The position numbers and the translations under genes are program-made. A DNA stretch of 64,000 bases from an uncultured Pelagibacteraceae bacterium (lineage in GTDB: Bacteria; Pseudomonadota; Alphaproteobacteria; Pelagibacterales; AG-422-B15): assembly GCA_902524285.1 (NCBI GenBank), contig CABZCR010000005.1:19988-83987 (forward strand), read 5' to 3'. The stretch's first letter is position 1; each line of letters opens with the position of its first letter. This document shows, piece after piece, positions 1-9,967 of this stretch. Below the pieces are notes generated by a model that was given only the letters and a program-made list of their open reading frames with translations, ran no database searches and had not been told where the DNA came from.

Positions 1-1
1 T

Positions 2-775
2 CGTACATACGGAGAAGCAATATTTGAGCGATCAAAGATGATAATGCGCATGATGAATATTGCTGACTTTGATGAAACAAGTATTGAAATTATTGGGGAT
101 AACAGTCAATACAGCAAGCAATCATCAAATGAAAACAATCGCGAAGTGGTTCTAAAATTTGCAGCTAAACATCAAGATATCAGAGCGGTAGGTATTATGC
201 TTAAAGAGTCTGTTGGCTTAGGCCTTGCAACTCCTCCAGGATTGTCTGGTTTTGTTGGAGGACGGCCAAAACCATCACCAATTGTAAGGCTGTTCTCATT
301 TTTAATTGATAAGGATCAAGTGAACGTAAGAATTGATAATGGTTCTTCAAAGAATGAAATAAAGATACCACCATCTGATGAATTTGACTTGAACAGTATT
401 GAACAAACAACAGCTCCTGATTTTGAAGATGCAAATGAAAAGTTTGTTGATGTGCCACTTATTAAAGTTGCGTACGGGCGAAGTGGCGATAAAGGCAATA
501 AAGCGAACATTGGTATAATTTCACGTGATCCTAAGTTTTATCCAGCAATATGCAATTTTCTTGACGAAAAAGTTGTCAAAGATTGCTTTGCCGACTTTCT
601 TGAAGGTTCTGTTGAGAGATACTTTTTACCAGGATCAAATTCTATAAACTTTATTTTAAATGATGTTCTAGGCGGTGGCGGGCCAGCAAGTCTTAGAAAC
701 GACCCTCAAGGCAAAGCTTATGCGCAAATACTTCTTGATCAGATGATACCAATACCTGAAAAGTTATTGAGTTAA
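2..775 (+). CDS. AtuA-family protein (acyclic terpene utilization), C-terminal part, truncated by window start
   Basis: Frame is open upstream of the listed M (RTYGEAIFERSK-M...). AtuA-like C-terminal domain: YGRSGDKGNKANIGI, FLPGSNSINFILNDVLGGGG. Confidence 0.75.
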   Translation, partial: RTYGEAIFERSKMIMRMMNIADFDETSIEIIGDNSQYSKQSSNENNREVVLKFAAKHQDIRAVGIMLKESVGLGLATPPGLSGFVGGRPKPSPIVRLFSFLIDKDQVNVRIDNGSSKNEIKIPPSDEFDLNSIEQTTAPDFEDANEKFVDVPLIKVAYGRSGDKGNKANIGIISRDPKFYPAICNFLDEKVVKDCFADFLEGSVERYFLPGSNSINFILNDVLGGGGPASLRNDPQGKAYAQILLDQMIPIPEKLLS

Positions 776-827
776 AAAATTGAATAATTTAATTAACATA
801 ATTGTCGGTAAGATATAAAAGTAAATT

Positions 828-1601
828 ATGTCAAATCCTTTATTAAGTGTTGAAAATATTGAAACTTATTATGGGCCAATCATGGCTATTAGAGGTATCA
901 GCTTTAAAGTTAACCAAGGTTCAATTGTAACAATCCTTGGATCTAATGGAGCAGGGAAAACAACAATTCTCAAAACTATATCAGGAGCAATTGATCCTAG
1001 AAAAGGAAAAGTTTATTTAAATGGAAGTGAAATTCAAAAAAAAGATCCCGATAAAATATTAAGACTAGGAATGAGTCATGCTCCTGAAGGTAGAGAAGTA
1101 TTTCCTTATTGTTCCGTGATTGAGAATCTTCAAATGGGTGCTTACACACGATCAGATAAGAAAGAAATAAATAGAGATATTGAACAAGTTTTTGAATATT
1201 TTCCAATACTAAAAGAAAGGATGAACCAACCAGCTGGTTTATTGTCTGGTGGAGAGCAGCAAATGTTATGCATCAGTCGAGCTCTTATGAGCAAGCCAGA
1301 AATTATGCTTTTAGATGAGCCGTCATTAGGGTTATCGCCTAAGCTAGTTAAGGAAATATTTGAAATTATAATTCGAATAAATAAAGAATTAAAAACTACA
1401 ATACTTTTAGTTGAGCAAAACGCTAATATTGCACTTAGTAACTCCGACTTTGGTTATGTGTTGGAACTTGGTCGAATTGTAATGGAAGGAAACAGTAAAG
1501 AGCTTTTAGAAAAAGAAGATATAAAAGAATTTTATCTTGGACAGCAAGATGAAGGTATAAGAGGAGAGAGGCGTTGGAAAAAGAAAAAAATGTGGAGATA
1601 A
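828..1601 (+). CDS. livF: Branched-chain amino acid ABC transporter ATP-binding protein (LivF type)
   Basis: Walker A GSNGAGKTT, LSGGEQQML signature, LLDEPSLGLSP, LivF-like C-terminus (EFYLG). Confidence 0.85.
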   Translation: MSNPLLSVENIETYYGPIMAIRGISFKVNQGSIVTILGSNGAGKTTILKTISGAIDPRKGKVYLNGSEIQKKDPDKILRLGMSHAPEGREVFPYCSVIENLQMGAYTRSDKKEINRDIEQVFEYFPILKERMNQPAGLLSGGEQQMLCISRALMSKPEIMLLDEPSLGLSPKLVKEIFEIIIRINKELKTTILLVEQNANIALSNSDFGYVLELGRIVMEGNSKELLEKEDIKEFYLGQQDEGIRGERRWKKKKMWR

Positions 1602-3397
1602 ATACAATTCCAAGACTTTTTTGGGACTCGGTTAAATCTCGTGGAGAAAAAGTTGCCATGAGAGAAAAAGATCTTGGTATTTGGCAAGAAATCTCATGGT
1701 CTCACTATGGAGAAAAGGCAAAACTAACTGGTCTTGCTCTTCACGCTCTAGGACTAGAAAAAGGTAATGTGGTTTCAATTGCAAGTGAAGGAAATCCTGA
1801 GTGGCTTTATACTGATATGGGGACAATCGGTGCGGGAGGAATTTCTAGTGGAGTGTATACAACAGACTCGGCTGCACAGGTTAAGTATCTAGTAAATGAT
1901 AGTGCTACAAAATTTTATTTTGCTGAAAATGAAGAACAGCTTGATAAAATTTTAGAAGTAAGAGGTGAGTGTCCTTCATTAAAACAAATTATTGTCTTCG
2001 ATATGGAAGGGTTAAATGACTTTCATGATGATCAAGTTCTTAGCTATGAAGAGTTTTTAAAAATTGGTGAAAAAACTGATCAAGAAAACCCCAATCTTTG
2101 GGAAAGTTTAGTAAATAATGTAAGTCCAGATGACATTGCAATTTTAGTTTACACATCAGGTACAACAGGGCCTTCAAAGGGTGCGATGATTAATCACACA
2201 AACTTACTTTATTCTATAAATACTGGATATGACATCTTTGATGTTATGGAACACGAGGAGCAATTATCGTTTCTTCCGTTATGTCATATATTGGAGCGGT
2301 CAGTTTCAGTTATGATCCCTTTAAAAACAGGCGCAGTAGTTAATTTTGCAGAAAGTATTGATACAGTTCCTGAAAATATTCGAGAAGTTTCTCCCACAGT
2401 GTTTATTGCAGTCCCAAGGATTTGGGAAAAGTTTTATTCATCGATTACAATATTAATGAAAGATGCAACTTTCGTTGGCAAGTTCTTCTATCAATTTTCA
2501 ATAAATGTTGGCTCTAAATATAAAGAGTACTTTATTGATGGAAAAGAACCTCCTTTATCATTGAAATTATCTTATTGGATATGTAATCAACTGGTTTTAA
2601 AAAATATAAAAAAACTTCTCGGTTTGAATAACTGTCGTTACGCACTAAGTGGCGCTGCGCCTATATCACCTGATCTCATAAATTGGTATCTCTCACTTGG
2701 TATAGATATGAGAGAAGGATGGGGAATGACAGAAACTGCTGGAGTTGGAACTGCATTTTATTCCAGAGAAATAAAACTAGGACATGTTGGACGAGCCGTT
2801 AATGATTCTGAAGTAAGGATTGCGCAGGATGGAGAGATTTTATTTAGAGGTCCAGGCGTGTTTTGTGGTTATTTAAATAAACCTGAACAAACAAAAGAAA
2901 CTCTGATTGATGGATGGCTGCATACAGGAGATGTCGGTGAGATTGATAATTACGGAAATTTAAAAATTACAGATAGAAAAAAAGACATAATCATTACAGC
3001 TGGCGGAAAAAATATATCTCCATCTGAAATAGAAAATGAATTAAAATTTAGTCCATTTATATCAGATGCTGTTGTAATTGGTGATAAAAGAAAGTTTTTG
3101 TCATGTCTAATAATGATAGATGAGGAGAATGTGATGAAACACGCTCAGGATAATGACATACCGTTTTCTAATTTTGAAAGTCTTTGTAAATCAGAGGAAA
3201 TAGTTTCCTTGATCGATGATGAAGTCAATAAAGTAAATAAAAAATTTGCCTCTGTAGAACAAGTAAAAAAATTCTCATTAATTGATATACAATTAACAGC
3301 TGAAGACGATGAGCTCACTCCGACCATGAAGCTGAAACGCAAATTCATAAATCAAAAATACGGTGATATCATTGAAAGCATGTATCAATCTGCTTGA
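1574..3397 (+). CDS. Long-chain acyl-CoA synthetase / AMP-binding protein (TTG start, overlaps livF end)
   Basis: AMP-binding motif YTSGTTGPSKGAM; WLHTGDVGEID; DRKKDIIITAGGKNISPSEIE. Confidence 0.88.
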   Translation: MEKEKNVEINTIPRLFWDSVKSRGEKVAMREKDLGIWQEISWSHYGEKAKLTGLALHALGLEKGNVVSIASEGNPEWLYTDMGTIGAGGISSGVYTTDSAAQVKYLVNDSATKFYFAENEEQLDKILEVRGECPSLKQIIVFDMEGLNDFHDDQVLSYEEFLKIGEKTDQENPNLWESLVNNVSPDDIAILVYTSGTTGPSKGAMINHTNLLYSINTGYDIFDVMEHEEQLSFLPLCHILERSVSVMIPLKTGAVVNFAESIDTVPENIREVSPTVFIAVPRIWEKFYSSITILMKDATFVGKFFYQFSINVGSKYKEYFIDGKEPPLSLKLSYWICNQLVLKNIKKLLGLNNCRYALSGAAPISPDLINWYLSLGIDMREGWGMTETAGVGTAFYSREIKLGHVGRAVNDSEVRIAQDGEILFRGPGVFCGYLNKPEQTKETLIDGWLHTGDVGEIDNYGNLKITDRKKDIIITAGGKNISPSEIENELKFSPFISDAVVIGDKRKFLSCLIMIDEENVMKHAQDNDIPFSNFESLCKSEEIVSLIDDEVNKVNKKFASVEQVKKFSLIDIQLTAEDDELTPTMKLKRKFINQKYGDIIESMYQSA

Positions 3398-3448
3398 TTT
3401 TCCTCTGTGAAATAATAAGATTTCCTTTTAAATTCATGAGGACAAACG

Positions 3449-4621
3449 ATGATAAGTAAGCGATTTTCAATTTTTTCGATTTTTTTGACACTATTTTTAA
3501 CTATTGGCTACAATTCTTATTCTCAAGGTGTATCAGACGATGAAATCATTCTTGGCATGCATACAGATATAAGTGGGCCTGTTTCCTCATTTGGAAAATA
3601 TTCCGTTGAAGGTGTTCAAATGAGAATTGATGAAATTAATAAAGCAGGAGGTATTCATGGAAGAATGCTTAAAATAATTGCAGAAGATCATCAATACCAA
3701 GTTCCTCGCGCAGTCCAGGCAGCAAATAAGCTTCTAAATAAAGATAAGATATTTCTTATGGTTGCAAGTTTAGGAACGCCAATGAACAATGCTGTGTTTG
3801 AAGCTCAAGAGAAAAAAGATATACCAAATTTATTTCCTCTTTCATCAGCAAGATCAATGACTGATCCTTTGCATCGTTTAAAATTTGGAGCTCTTTCAAG
3901 TTATTATGATCAAATTAGAGCTGGTGTTAAGTGGGCAATCAATGAGAGAGGAAAAAATAAAATATGCGTTCTTTATCAAGACAATGATTTTGGACAAGAA
4001 ACATACGAAGCCACTGTAGACCAACTAAATGAAATGGGTTTAGAGTTGCATGAAAAAGCAACTAATAAGCCAACTGATACAGATTTAACCTCTCAAATTA
4101 CAAAATTAAAAAATGCAGGCTGTGAAGCTGTTGCAATGGGTACAATTGTTAAAGATACAATTCTTGGATATACAAAAGCTAGGCAGATGAAATGGGATGC
4201 ATTATTTTTTGGCCAAGTTGCAAGTTTTCATCCTGTTATAGCATCACAACCTGATGGAGTTACAGATGGATTTTATACATTTGCTCAATTTGATACTCCA
4301 AGTAAAGCAAATTGTTCACCGAAGATTTGTGATTGGATTGATACTTATGAGTCAACTTTTGGAAACTTACCAAATATAGGTTCAGCTTATGGTTATATGT
4401 ATATGGATATAACTGCTAGAGCACTAGAAATTGCTGGTCGTGACTTAACAACAGATAGTTTCCTAAATGCTTTAGAAAGCATAAATGATTATAAAATACC
4501 TTTTGGTGATACAGTACTTTCTTGGTCCCCAGAAAAACATTTAGGTGCAAATGTTGCTTATTTATTTGAAGTTCAAAATGGAACTTTTATTCAAACGGAT
4601 AATAAAGAATATACATACTAA
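3449..4621 (+). CDS. ABC transporter substrate-binding protein, LivK family (copy 1)
   Basis: Signal peptide; IILGMHTDISGP; periplasmic-binding type 1 fold; next to livF. Confidence 0.85.
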   Translation: MISKRFSIFSIFLTLFLTIGYNSYSQGVSDDEIILGMHTDISGPVSSFGKYSVEGVQMRIDEINKAGGIHGRMLKIIAEDHQYQVPRAVQAANKLLNKDKIFLMVASLGTPMNNAVFEAQEKKDIPNLFPLSSARSMTDPLHRLKFGALSSYYDQIRAGVKWAINERGKNKICVLYQDNDFGQETYEATVDQLNEMGLELHEKATNKPTDTDLTSQITKLKNAGCEAVAMGTIVKDTILGYTKARQMKWDALFFGQVASFHPVIASQPDGVTDGFYTFAQFDTPSKANCSPKICDWIDTYESTFGNLPNIGSAYGYMYMDITARALEIAGRDLTTDSFLNALESINDYKIPFGDTVLSWSPEKHLGANVAYLFEVQNGTFIQTDNKEYTY

Positions 4622-5779
4622 ATGAAAATTTTTGTTTATTTATTTCTTTCGTTATTTATTTCTAGCTTATCGTTTGCTGACCAAGGCATTACAGAAGATA
4701 AGATCTTAATTGGAATGCATACTGATCTAAGTGGACCTGCCTCTATGATTGGAAAACAAAGTGTTGACGGTGTAAATATGCGAATTGATGAATTTAATCA
4801 AGCGGGGGGAGTTCATGGCAGAACAATAAAATTTATCGTTGAAGACCATCAATACACCGTCCCAAGAGCGGTGCAAGCGGCCAATAAACTGTTAAGAAAA
4901 GATAAAATTGGATTTATGTTGGGCTCTCTTGGTACGCCAATGAATAATGCAGTGATGTCTGATCAACTATCAATGAATATTCCTAGTTTATTTCCTCTTA
5001 CAGCTGCACGATCAATGTTTGACCCCTATGATCGTTTGAAGTTTACATCAGGCTCAACATATTATGATCAGATCAGAACAGGATTGAAATATCTTATTGA
5101 AAATAACAATCGAAAGTCAGTATGTGTTTTGTATGAAGATACTGATTTTGGACAGGAAATTGTTGATGCTGTGGATGATCAACTTACAGCAATGAACATG
5201 ACATTAGTTGAGAGTGCGTCAGCAAAGCCTACAGATACTGACTTTACTGCTCAAATAAAAAAACTTAATAATGCAGGATGTGATTTAGTAGCCATGGGGA
5301 CAATTGTTCGAACAACTATATTACCATTTATGAAAGCAAAGGAAATAAATTGGACAGATGTTGATTTTGTAACAACTTCAGCAAGTTATTATACAGTTGT
5401 GGCAGAGCAGCCGAATGGAGTAATGAATGGACTGTACTGTTTAAATTCTGTTGTATTCCCGTATTACGATACAGCTAATGAAATTGAAAAAAAATGGTGG
5501 GATAAGTTTAAATCTATTTATGCAACAGACCCTAATACTGGAGCCATATATGGATATATTTTTGCAGATATAGTTGTTGAAGCTATCAAAAGAGCTGGAA
5601 AAGATTTAACAGTTGATAGCTTTGTTGAGGCAATGGAAACTCTTAAAGATTATGAGGATCCACTAAAACTTGGCTCGGTTACATTTAATCCAGATCAAAG
5701 ACAAGGAAGTAATATTTCTTATTTCTTTCAAGTTCAAAATGAAAGATTTGAAGTAATTTCTGGACCAATTAATTACTAA
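4622..5779 (+). CDS. ABC transporter substrate-binding protein, LivK family (copy 2, tandem paralog)
   Basis: Closely similar to the preceding ORF along its length (IGMHTDLSGPA, EDHQYTVPRAVQAANKLL). Confidence 0.85.
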   Translation: MKIFVYLFLSLFISSLSFADQGITEDKILIGMHTDLSGPASMIGKQSVDGVNMRIDEFNQAGGVHGRTIKFIVEDHQYTVPRAVQAANKLLRKDKIGFMLGSLGTPMNNAVMSDQLSMNIPSLFPLTAARSMFDPYDRLKFTSGSTYYDQIRTGLKYLIENNNRKSVCVLYEDTDFGQEIVDAVDDQLTAMNMTLVESASAKPTDTDFTAQIKKLNNAGCDLVAMGTIVRTTILPFMKAKEINWTDVDFVTTSASYYTVVAEQPNGVMNGLYCLNSVVFPYYDTANEIEKKWWDKFKSIYATDPNTGAIYGYIFADIVVEAIKRAGKDLTVDSFVEAMETLKDYEDPLKLGSVTFNPDQRQGSNISYFFQVQNERFEVISGPINY

Positions 5780-5792
5780 TTACGGTATAAAC

Positions 5793-6404
5793 TTGATAAA
5801 GAGCGCTGTCTTAATTGCAAACGGAAATGTTTCAAAAACAAATTACGTTAAAAAGGTAATAGATAGTAACGATTACTTTATTAGTATTGATGCTAAATCA
5901 GAAAATTTAAAAGAATTAGGAGTTCAACCTAATCTAATTTTAGGTGATCTTGACTCCGCGTCAATTGATGATCTTGATAGTAAAATAGAAGTTGTTGAAT
6001 TATCCGATCAGAACAAAACTGATTTAGAAAAATCGTTAGATTATTGTAAGGAGAATAGTATTAAAAAAGTCGTGATATTAGGAAGTAGCGGTTTAAGGGA
6101 AGATCATTCAATGGCAAATGTTCTAATAGCCAGCACTTACTCAGATATTTTGCAAATTGAACTAATAACAAATTATTATCGAATAATCTTTGTGAGAGAA
6201 AATACAAAAATAAATGCTCATAATGTGCCGGTATCTATTATTTCATTGTCGTCAGATAACAAAATTACAACAAGAGGATTAAAATATGATTTGAATAACG
6301 AAAAATTGAAATCTTTTTCTCATGGCATAAGTAACGAAGTAAATGGAGATAGCTTTACAGTGAAAGCTGAAAGTGTAATTGTTGTTTTTATAGGAATTAA
6401 GTAG
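5793..6404 (+). CDS. Thiamine pyrophosphokinase
   Basis: NLILGDLDSAS, DQNKTDLEKSLDY, GSSGLREDHSMAN: TPK catalytic motifs. Confidence 0.8.
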   Translation: MIKSAVLIANGNVSKTNYVKKVIDSNDYFISIDAKSENLKELGVQPNLILGDLDSASIDDLDSKIEVVELSDQNKTDLEKSLDYCKENSIKKVVILGSSGLREDHSMANVLIASTYSDILQIELITNYYRIIFVRENTKINAHNVPVSIISLSSDNKITTRGLKYDLNNEKLKSFSHGISNEVNGDSFTVKAESVIVVFIGIK

Positions 6405-7534
6405 TGAAAAAAATTGGTATAATTGGCGGAGGCATATCTGGTCTTACTTTAGGCTGTGTTCTAAAGGGATCTGGAAAAGAATGTGTAATTTTTGAAAGAT
6501 CAAGCGCACTAAGTGAACATGGCGCAGGCATATCATTAACTCCCAATGCTTGTAAAATACTCAATGAAATAGATATTTTGGATGCTGTCAGAGCAGAGTC
6601 TTGTTCTCCATTAGATATTGCTTGGAGAGATGATCAGGGAAATGTAATTAAAAAAATTAATATTAATGAATTTGGAGAAGTAATTACATCAAACAGAAAA
6701 GTCCTAATTAATAAACTGTATGAAAAATTTAAAAATCTTGGTGGAGAAATAAAATTTAATCATGAGTTGTTAGATATAATAAAAGAAAAAGAATTAGTTT
6801 TCAAAAATCAAGAAAATATAAGTGTCGACTACATAGCAGGCTGCGATGGGATAAAATCACTAATTAGAACAAATAAAATCAAAAAGGATAAAATTACTTT
6901 TTCAGGTTATACCGCGTGGAGAGGTATTGGTTCGTCCGATAGCAAAAGGATAAATATATACCTAGGTAAAAATAGCCATATCGTCTGTTACCCTGTTAAT
7001 GAAAAACTCGAAACAAGTTTTATTGCAATAAAAAAAAGCAAAATAAAAAATAATGAAAGTTGGAGAGAGGAGGGAAGGCATGAGGATTTATTAGAGGATT
7101 TCTCATCCTATGGAAGTTTCATTAAATCATTATTTCAATCTTCAAAAAAAGTTTATAAATGGGGTTTATTTGATCGAAAGTCACTTAATTCTTTTTCCAA
7201 TGGTAACATAACTTTATTAGGAGATTCGGCGCACCCGATGATGCCGTTTTTGGGTCAAGGCGGCGCTATGGCACTGGAAGATGCATACATATTTGGAAAT
7301 TTAGCAAACAAATATGACGATTTTAATTTCATAAGAAATAATTATGAGAAATTGAGGGTGGGTAGGACTAATGCAATTAAAAGATCTTCAAGATATCAGG
7401 GATATATAAATCATTTAGGAAACCCAATTTTAAAATCACTAAGAAATTTTATGTTAAAAAATACAGATATTGCTATGCGAAGAACTAAGAATATTTATAA
7501 TTACGAACCATTGAAAATTATTAACAATTTATAA
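6404..7534 (+). CDS. FAD-dependent aromatic-ring-type monooxygenase
   Basis: N-terminal GGGISGLTLG dinucleotide-binding motif; LLGDSAHPMMPFLGQGGAMALEDA. Confidence 0.82.
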   Translation: MKKIGIIGGGISGLTLGCVLKGSGKECVIFERSSALSEHGAGISLTPNACKILNEIDILDAVRAESCSPLDIAWRDDQGNVIKKININEFGEVITSNRKVLINKLYEKFKNLGGEIKFNHELLDIIKEKELVFKNQENISVDYIAGCDGIKSLIRTNKIKKDKITFSGYTAWRGIGSSDSKRINIYLGKNSHIVCYPVNEKLETSFIAIKKSKIKNNESWREEGRHEDLLEDFSSYGSFIKSLFQSSKKVYKWGLFDRKSLNSFSNGNITLLGDSAHPMMPFLGQGGAMALEDAYIFGNLANKYDDFNFIRNNYEKLRVGRTNAIKRSSRYQGYINHLGNPILKSLRNFMLKNTDIAMRRTKNIYNYEPLKIINNL

Positions 7535-7536
7535 GT

Positions 7537-8343
7537 ATGACAACATTGCCAGAAACAAAAGCCTGTAAGGTAAATATAGAAAATGAATGGTTAACTATTT
7601 CATTCAATCAACCAGAAAAAAGAAATGCATTAACTAGTGAATTAACTGATGATATTAAAAATATTTTTGATGCAGCGCGTGATGACTTAGGCGTGAGAGG
7701 CGTTACCATGAGAGGAGAAGGGGGAATATTTTGTGCGGGTGGAGATTTAAAAATGTTTAAAACTGGTTTTCAAGGTGGAGAACAGGGCATGAAAGACGTA
7801 GAAGAGGCCAGTGCTTTAACAGGTGCGTTTTTTGATATGATAAACTCTTATCCAAAGCCAGTTGTTATGTTAGCTGAAGGTGCGGCGATGGCTGGCGGTC
7901 TTGGAATGCTTTGTGCTGGAGATATTGTGGTAGTGACTGAAGATTGTAAATTTGCCTTAACTGAAACTACACTGGGAATACCCCCTGCTCAAATTGCTCC
8001 CTTTGTCGCACAAAGAATAGGTTTAGCTAAAGCAAGACGCATCATGCTTACAGCAGCAAGGTTCACAGGTAAAGAAGCATTTGAAATGGGATTAGCAGAT
8101 TTTATAGCAAAGGATGCTAATGATTTAAAAAATATTGAGTCTGAAATAATAAAAGGAGTTATGAATTGTGCTCCTGGAGCAAATGCAATTACAAAAGAAA
8201 TTGTCCTAGCGACAAGACACTTAGAGAGAAGCGAAATGATCAATTTTGCTGCAAAAGGTTTTGCTGAACGCATGTTAAGTGATGAAGGCAGAGAAGGCAT
8301 TGCATCTTTTATTGAGAAACGTAAACCGAAATGGTCAAAATGA
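7537..8343 (+). CDS. Enoyl-CoA hydratase/isomerase (crotonase) family
   Basis: EKRNALTSELTDDI, FCAGGDLKMF, EGAAMAGGLGML oxyanion-hole motifs. Confidence 0.85.
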   Translation: MTTLPETKACKVNIENEWLTISFNQPEKRNALTSELTDDIKNIFDAARDDLGVRGVTMRGEGGIFCAGGDLKMFKTGFQGGEQGMKDVEEASALTGAFFDMINSYPKPVVMLAEGAAMAGGLGMLCAGDIVVVTEDCKFALTETTLGIPPAQIAPFVAQRIGLAKARRIMLTAARFTGKEAFEMGLADFIAKDANDLKNIESEIIKGVMNCAPGANAITKEIVLATRHLERSEMINFAAKGFAERMLSDEGREGIASFIEKRKPKWSK

Positions 8344-9167
8344 CAGATCAAAATTTAGAATTGCAACAAGCTTATGATTTTTGTAATGAAAGCAACGCAG
8401 TATACAAATTATTATCATCCTTAAGTGATAGTGATTATGAGGAAAAAACTCAATTCAAAGGTTGGAACTTCAATAATGTTATTGGCCACCTTCATGTATG
8501 GAATTATGCCGCAGATTTATCTCTTCAAGACGGTGATGATTGGAAAAACTTTGCCAACAGCGCTCTTGAAATGCTTGGGAAAGGTTCAACGATGAATCAG
8601 TTTGAGGAAACTATAACTAAAGGAATTAAAGGGATAGAATTACTAGATACTTGGAAATCATATTATGAGAAAATGACCGAACGATTTGCTGCTGCTGATC
8701 CAAAAAAGAGAGTTAAATGGATGGGTCCAGACATGAGCGCAAGATCTTCAATAAGCGCAAGACACATGGAGACATGGGCGCATGCTCAGGAGTTATATGA
8801 TACACTTGGTATTGATAGAATTAACGAGGATCGTATTAAAAACATAGTTATTATTGGAAATAACACATTTAAATATTGTTTTACAATAAACAAGAGAGAG
8901 CTTCCTGAAGAAACTCCAAGATTAGAATTAACTGCACCATCTGGTGAGGTTTGGGAGTTTAATAATCCGACAAATGAAAACAAAATAACAGGAAAGGCAG
9001 AAGAGTTCTGTCAAGTTGTTACGCAGGTAAGAAATATTGAAGACGTTAATCTCAATGTATCTGGCGATATAGCAAATGATTGGATGTCAATTGCTCAATG
9101 TTTTGCTGGTGGTGCAGAAACTCCACCCAGGCCCGGTACAAGAAAAAAAGTTAATCGAAAAAATTAA
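8331..9167 (+). CDS. TIGR03084-like DinB/maleylpyruvate-isomerase-fold protein
   Basis: GWNFNNVIGHLHVWNYAADLSL; RHMETWAHAQELYD; C-terminal domain LTAPSGEVWEF. Confidence 0.65.
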   Translation: MVKMTDQNLELQQAYDFCNESNAVYKLLSSLSDSDYEEKTQFKGWNFNNVIGHLHVWNYAADLSLQDGDDWKNFANSALEMLGKGSTMNQFEETITKGIKGIELLDTWKSYYEKMTERFAAADPKKRVKWMGPDMSARSSISARHMETWAHAQELYDTLGIDRINEDRIKNIVIIGNNTFKYCFTINKRELPEETPRLELTAPSGEVWEFNNPTNENKITGKAEEFCQVVTQVRNIEDVNLNVSGDIANDWMSIAQCFAGGAETPPRPGTRKKVNRKN

Positions 9168-9480
9168 TTAATCTCAGCAAAAAAATAATTGACCCAAAAA
9201 GCATTTCAATATTTATTCCATTAATTAAAGAACTCGTCCCGAAGGCAATATTTGCATAAATTATAATTCCAATAATAATTAAGCAAAAAATTATTCCTAA
9301 AGTTTTCTGATAAATACTTGGATTTAATATTGACTCTCTTAATCCGTATCCAGAAAAATATGCAAGTATGCAAGATGCGGTAAATACCAGCGCATTAAGA
9401 AAATTACTTAAATAAGAAATATAAATTGATAAAAATATGATTAAGCCGAATAAAAAAATTTTACTATAGTTAATAATCAT
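9151..9480 (-). CDS. Small membrane protein, unknown
   Basis: ORF with multiple hydrophobic helices; end overlaps the convergent ORF. Confidence 0.5.
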   Translation of the reverse strand: MIINYSKIFLFGLIIFLSIYISYLSNFLNALVFTASCILAYFSGYGLRESILNPSIYQKTLGIIFCLIIIGIIIYANIAFGTSSLINGINIEMLFGSIIFLLRLINFFD

Positions 9481-9891
9481 TTATTTTGGTGTTTTCATGG
9501 CAACTCCGTTTAAAGGTCCAAACGTCTCAGCATCTGCCTTGATCCAATTTTCATAATCCTTAAAAGCAGTCGATGTTAATTTTAAACTTTTTATACGCTT
9601 ATCTTTTGGAAGGGCAGTTTTTTTAATAAACCCTTTTTGTATTCCAGCCTCAATAATGGATTGTATTGAAGATTTAGAGCCTGTTTTAGGTGAAATAGAC
9701 TGGCATAAATGCTGAAAAGAAGTTGTATAATTGGGATCAAAAGTTGCCAATGCAATTATTGTCATCACATTCCAATGTAAAGGAGATTGGAAAATAAAGT
9801 TTGTAAGAGGTAAATTAAGTTCATATTCTTCGTAAAATCTTAGAGCAGACTCTATTGTTTTAACAATTTCTTGATGATACTTGCTATTCAT
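9481..9891 (-). CDS. MarR-like transcriptional regulator
   Basis: winged-helix pattern: QSIIEAGIQKGFIKKTALPKDKRIKSLKLTSTAFKDYE. Confidence 0.55.
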   Translation of the reverse strand: MNSKYHQEIVKTIESALRFYEEYELNLPLTNFIFQSPLHWNVMTIIALATFDPNYTTSFQHLCQSISPKTGSKSSIQSIIEAGIQKGFIKKTALPKDKRIKSLKLTSTAFKDYENWIKADAETFGPLNGVAMKTPK

Positions 9892-9967
9892 TGATAAGGA
9901 ATACTATTAGACTCCCATAATAAATAATTACCTATGTTTGGTAATAGTTTTTAAATATTATTTTTAT

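Noticed and set aside
201-510. Minus-strand ORFs inside the AtuA gene
   Set aside because: Antisense to a well-supported coding frame; low-complexity composition; no family.
5780-5793. TPP riboswitch ahead of thiamine pyrophosphokinase
   Set aside because: Only about 13 bp separate it from livK copy 2; no room and no THI-box motif seen.
7989-8351. 120-aa minus-strand ORF opposite enoyl-CoA hydratase
   Set aside because: Shadow ORF of a conserved gene.
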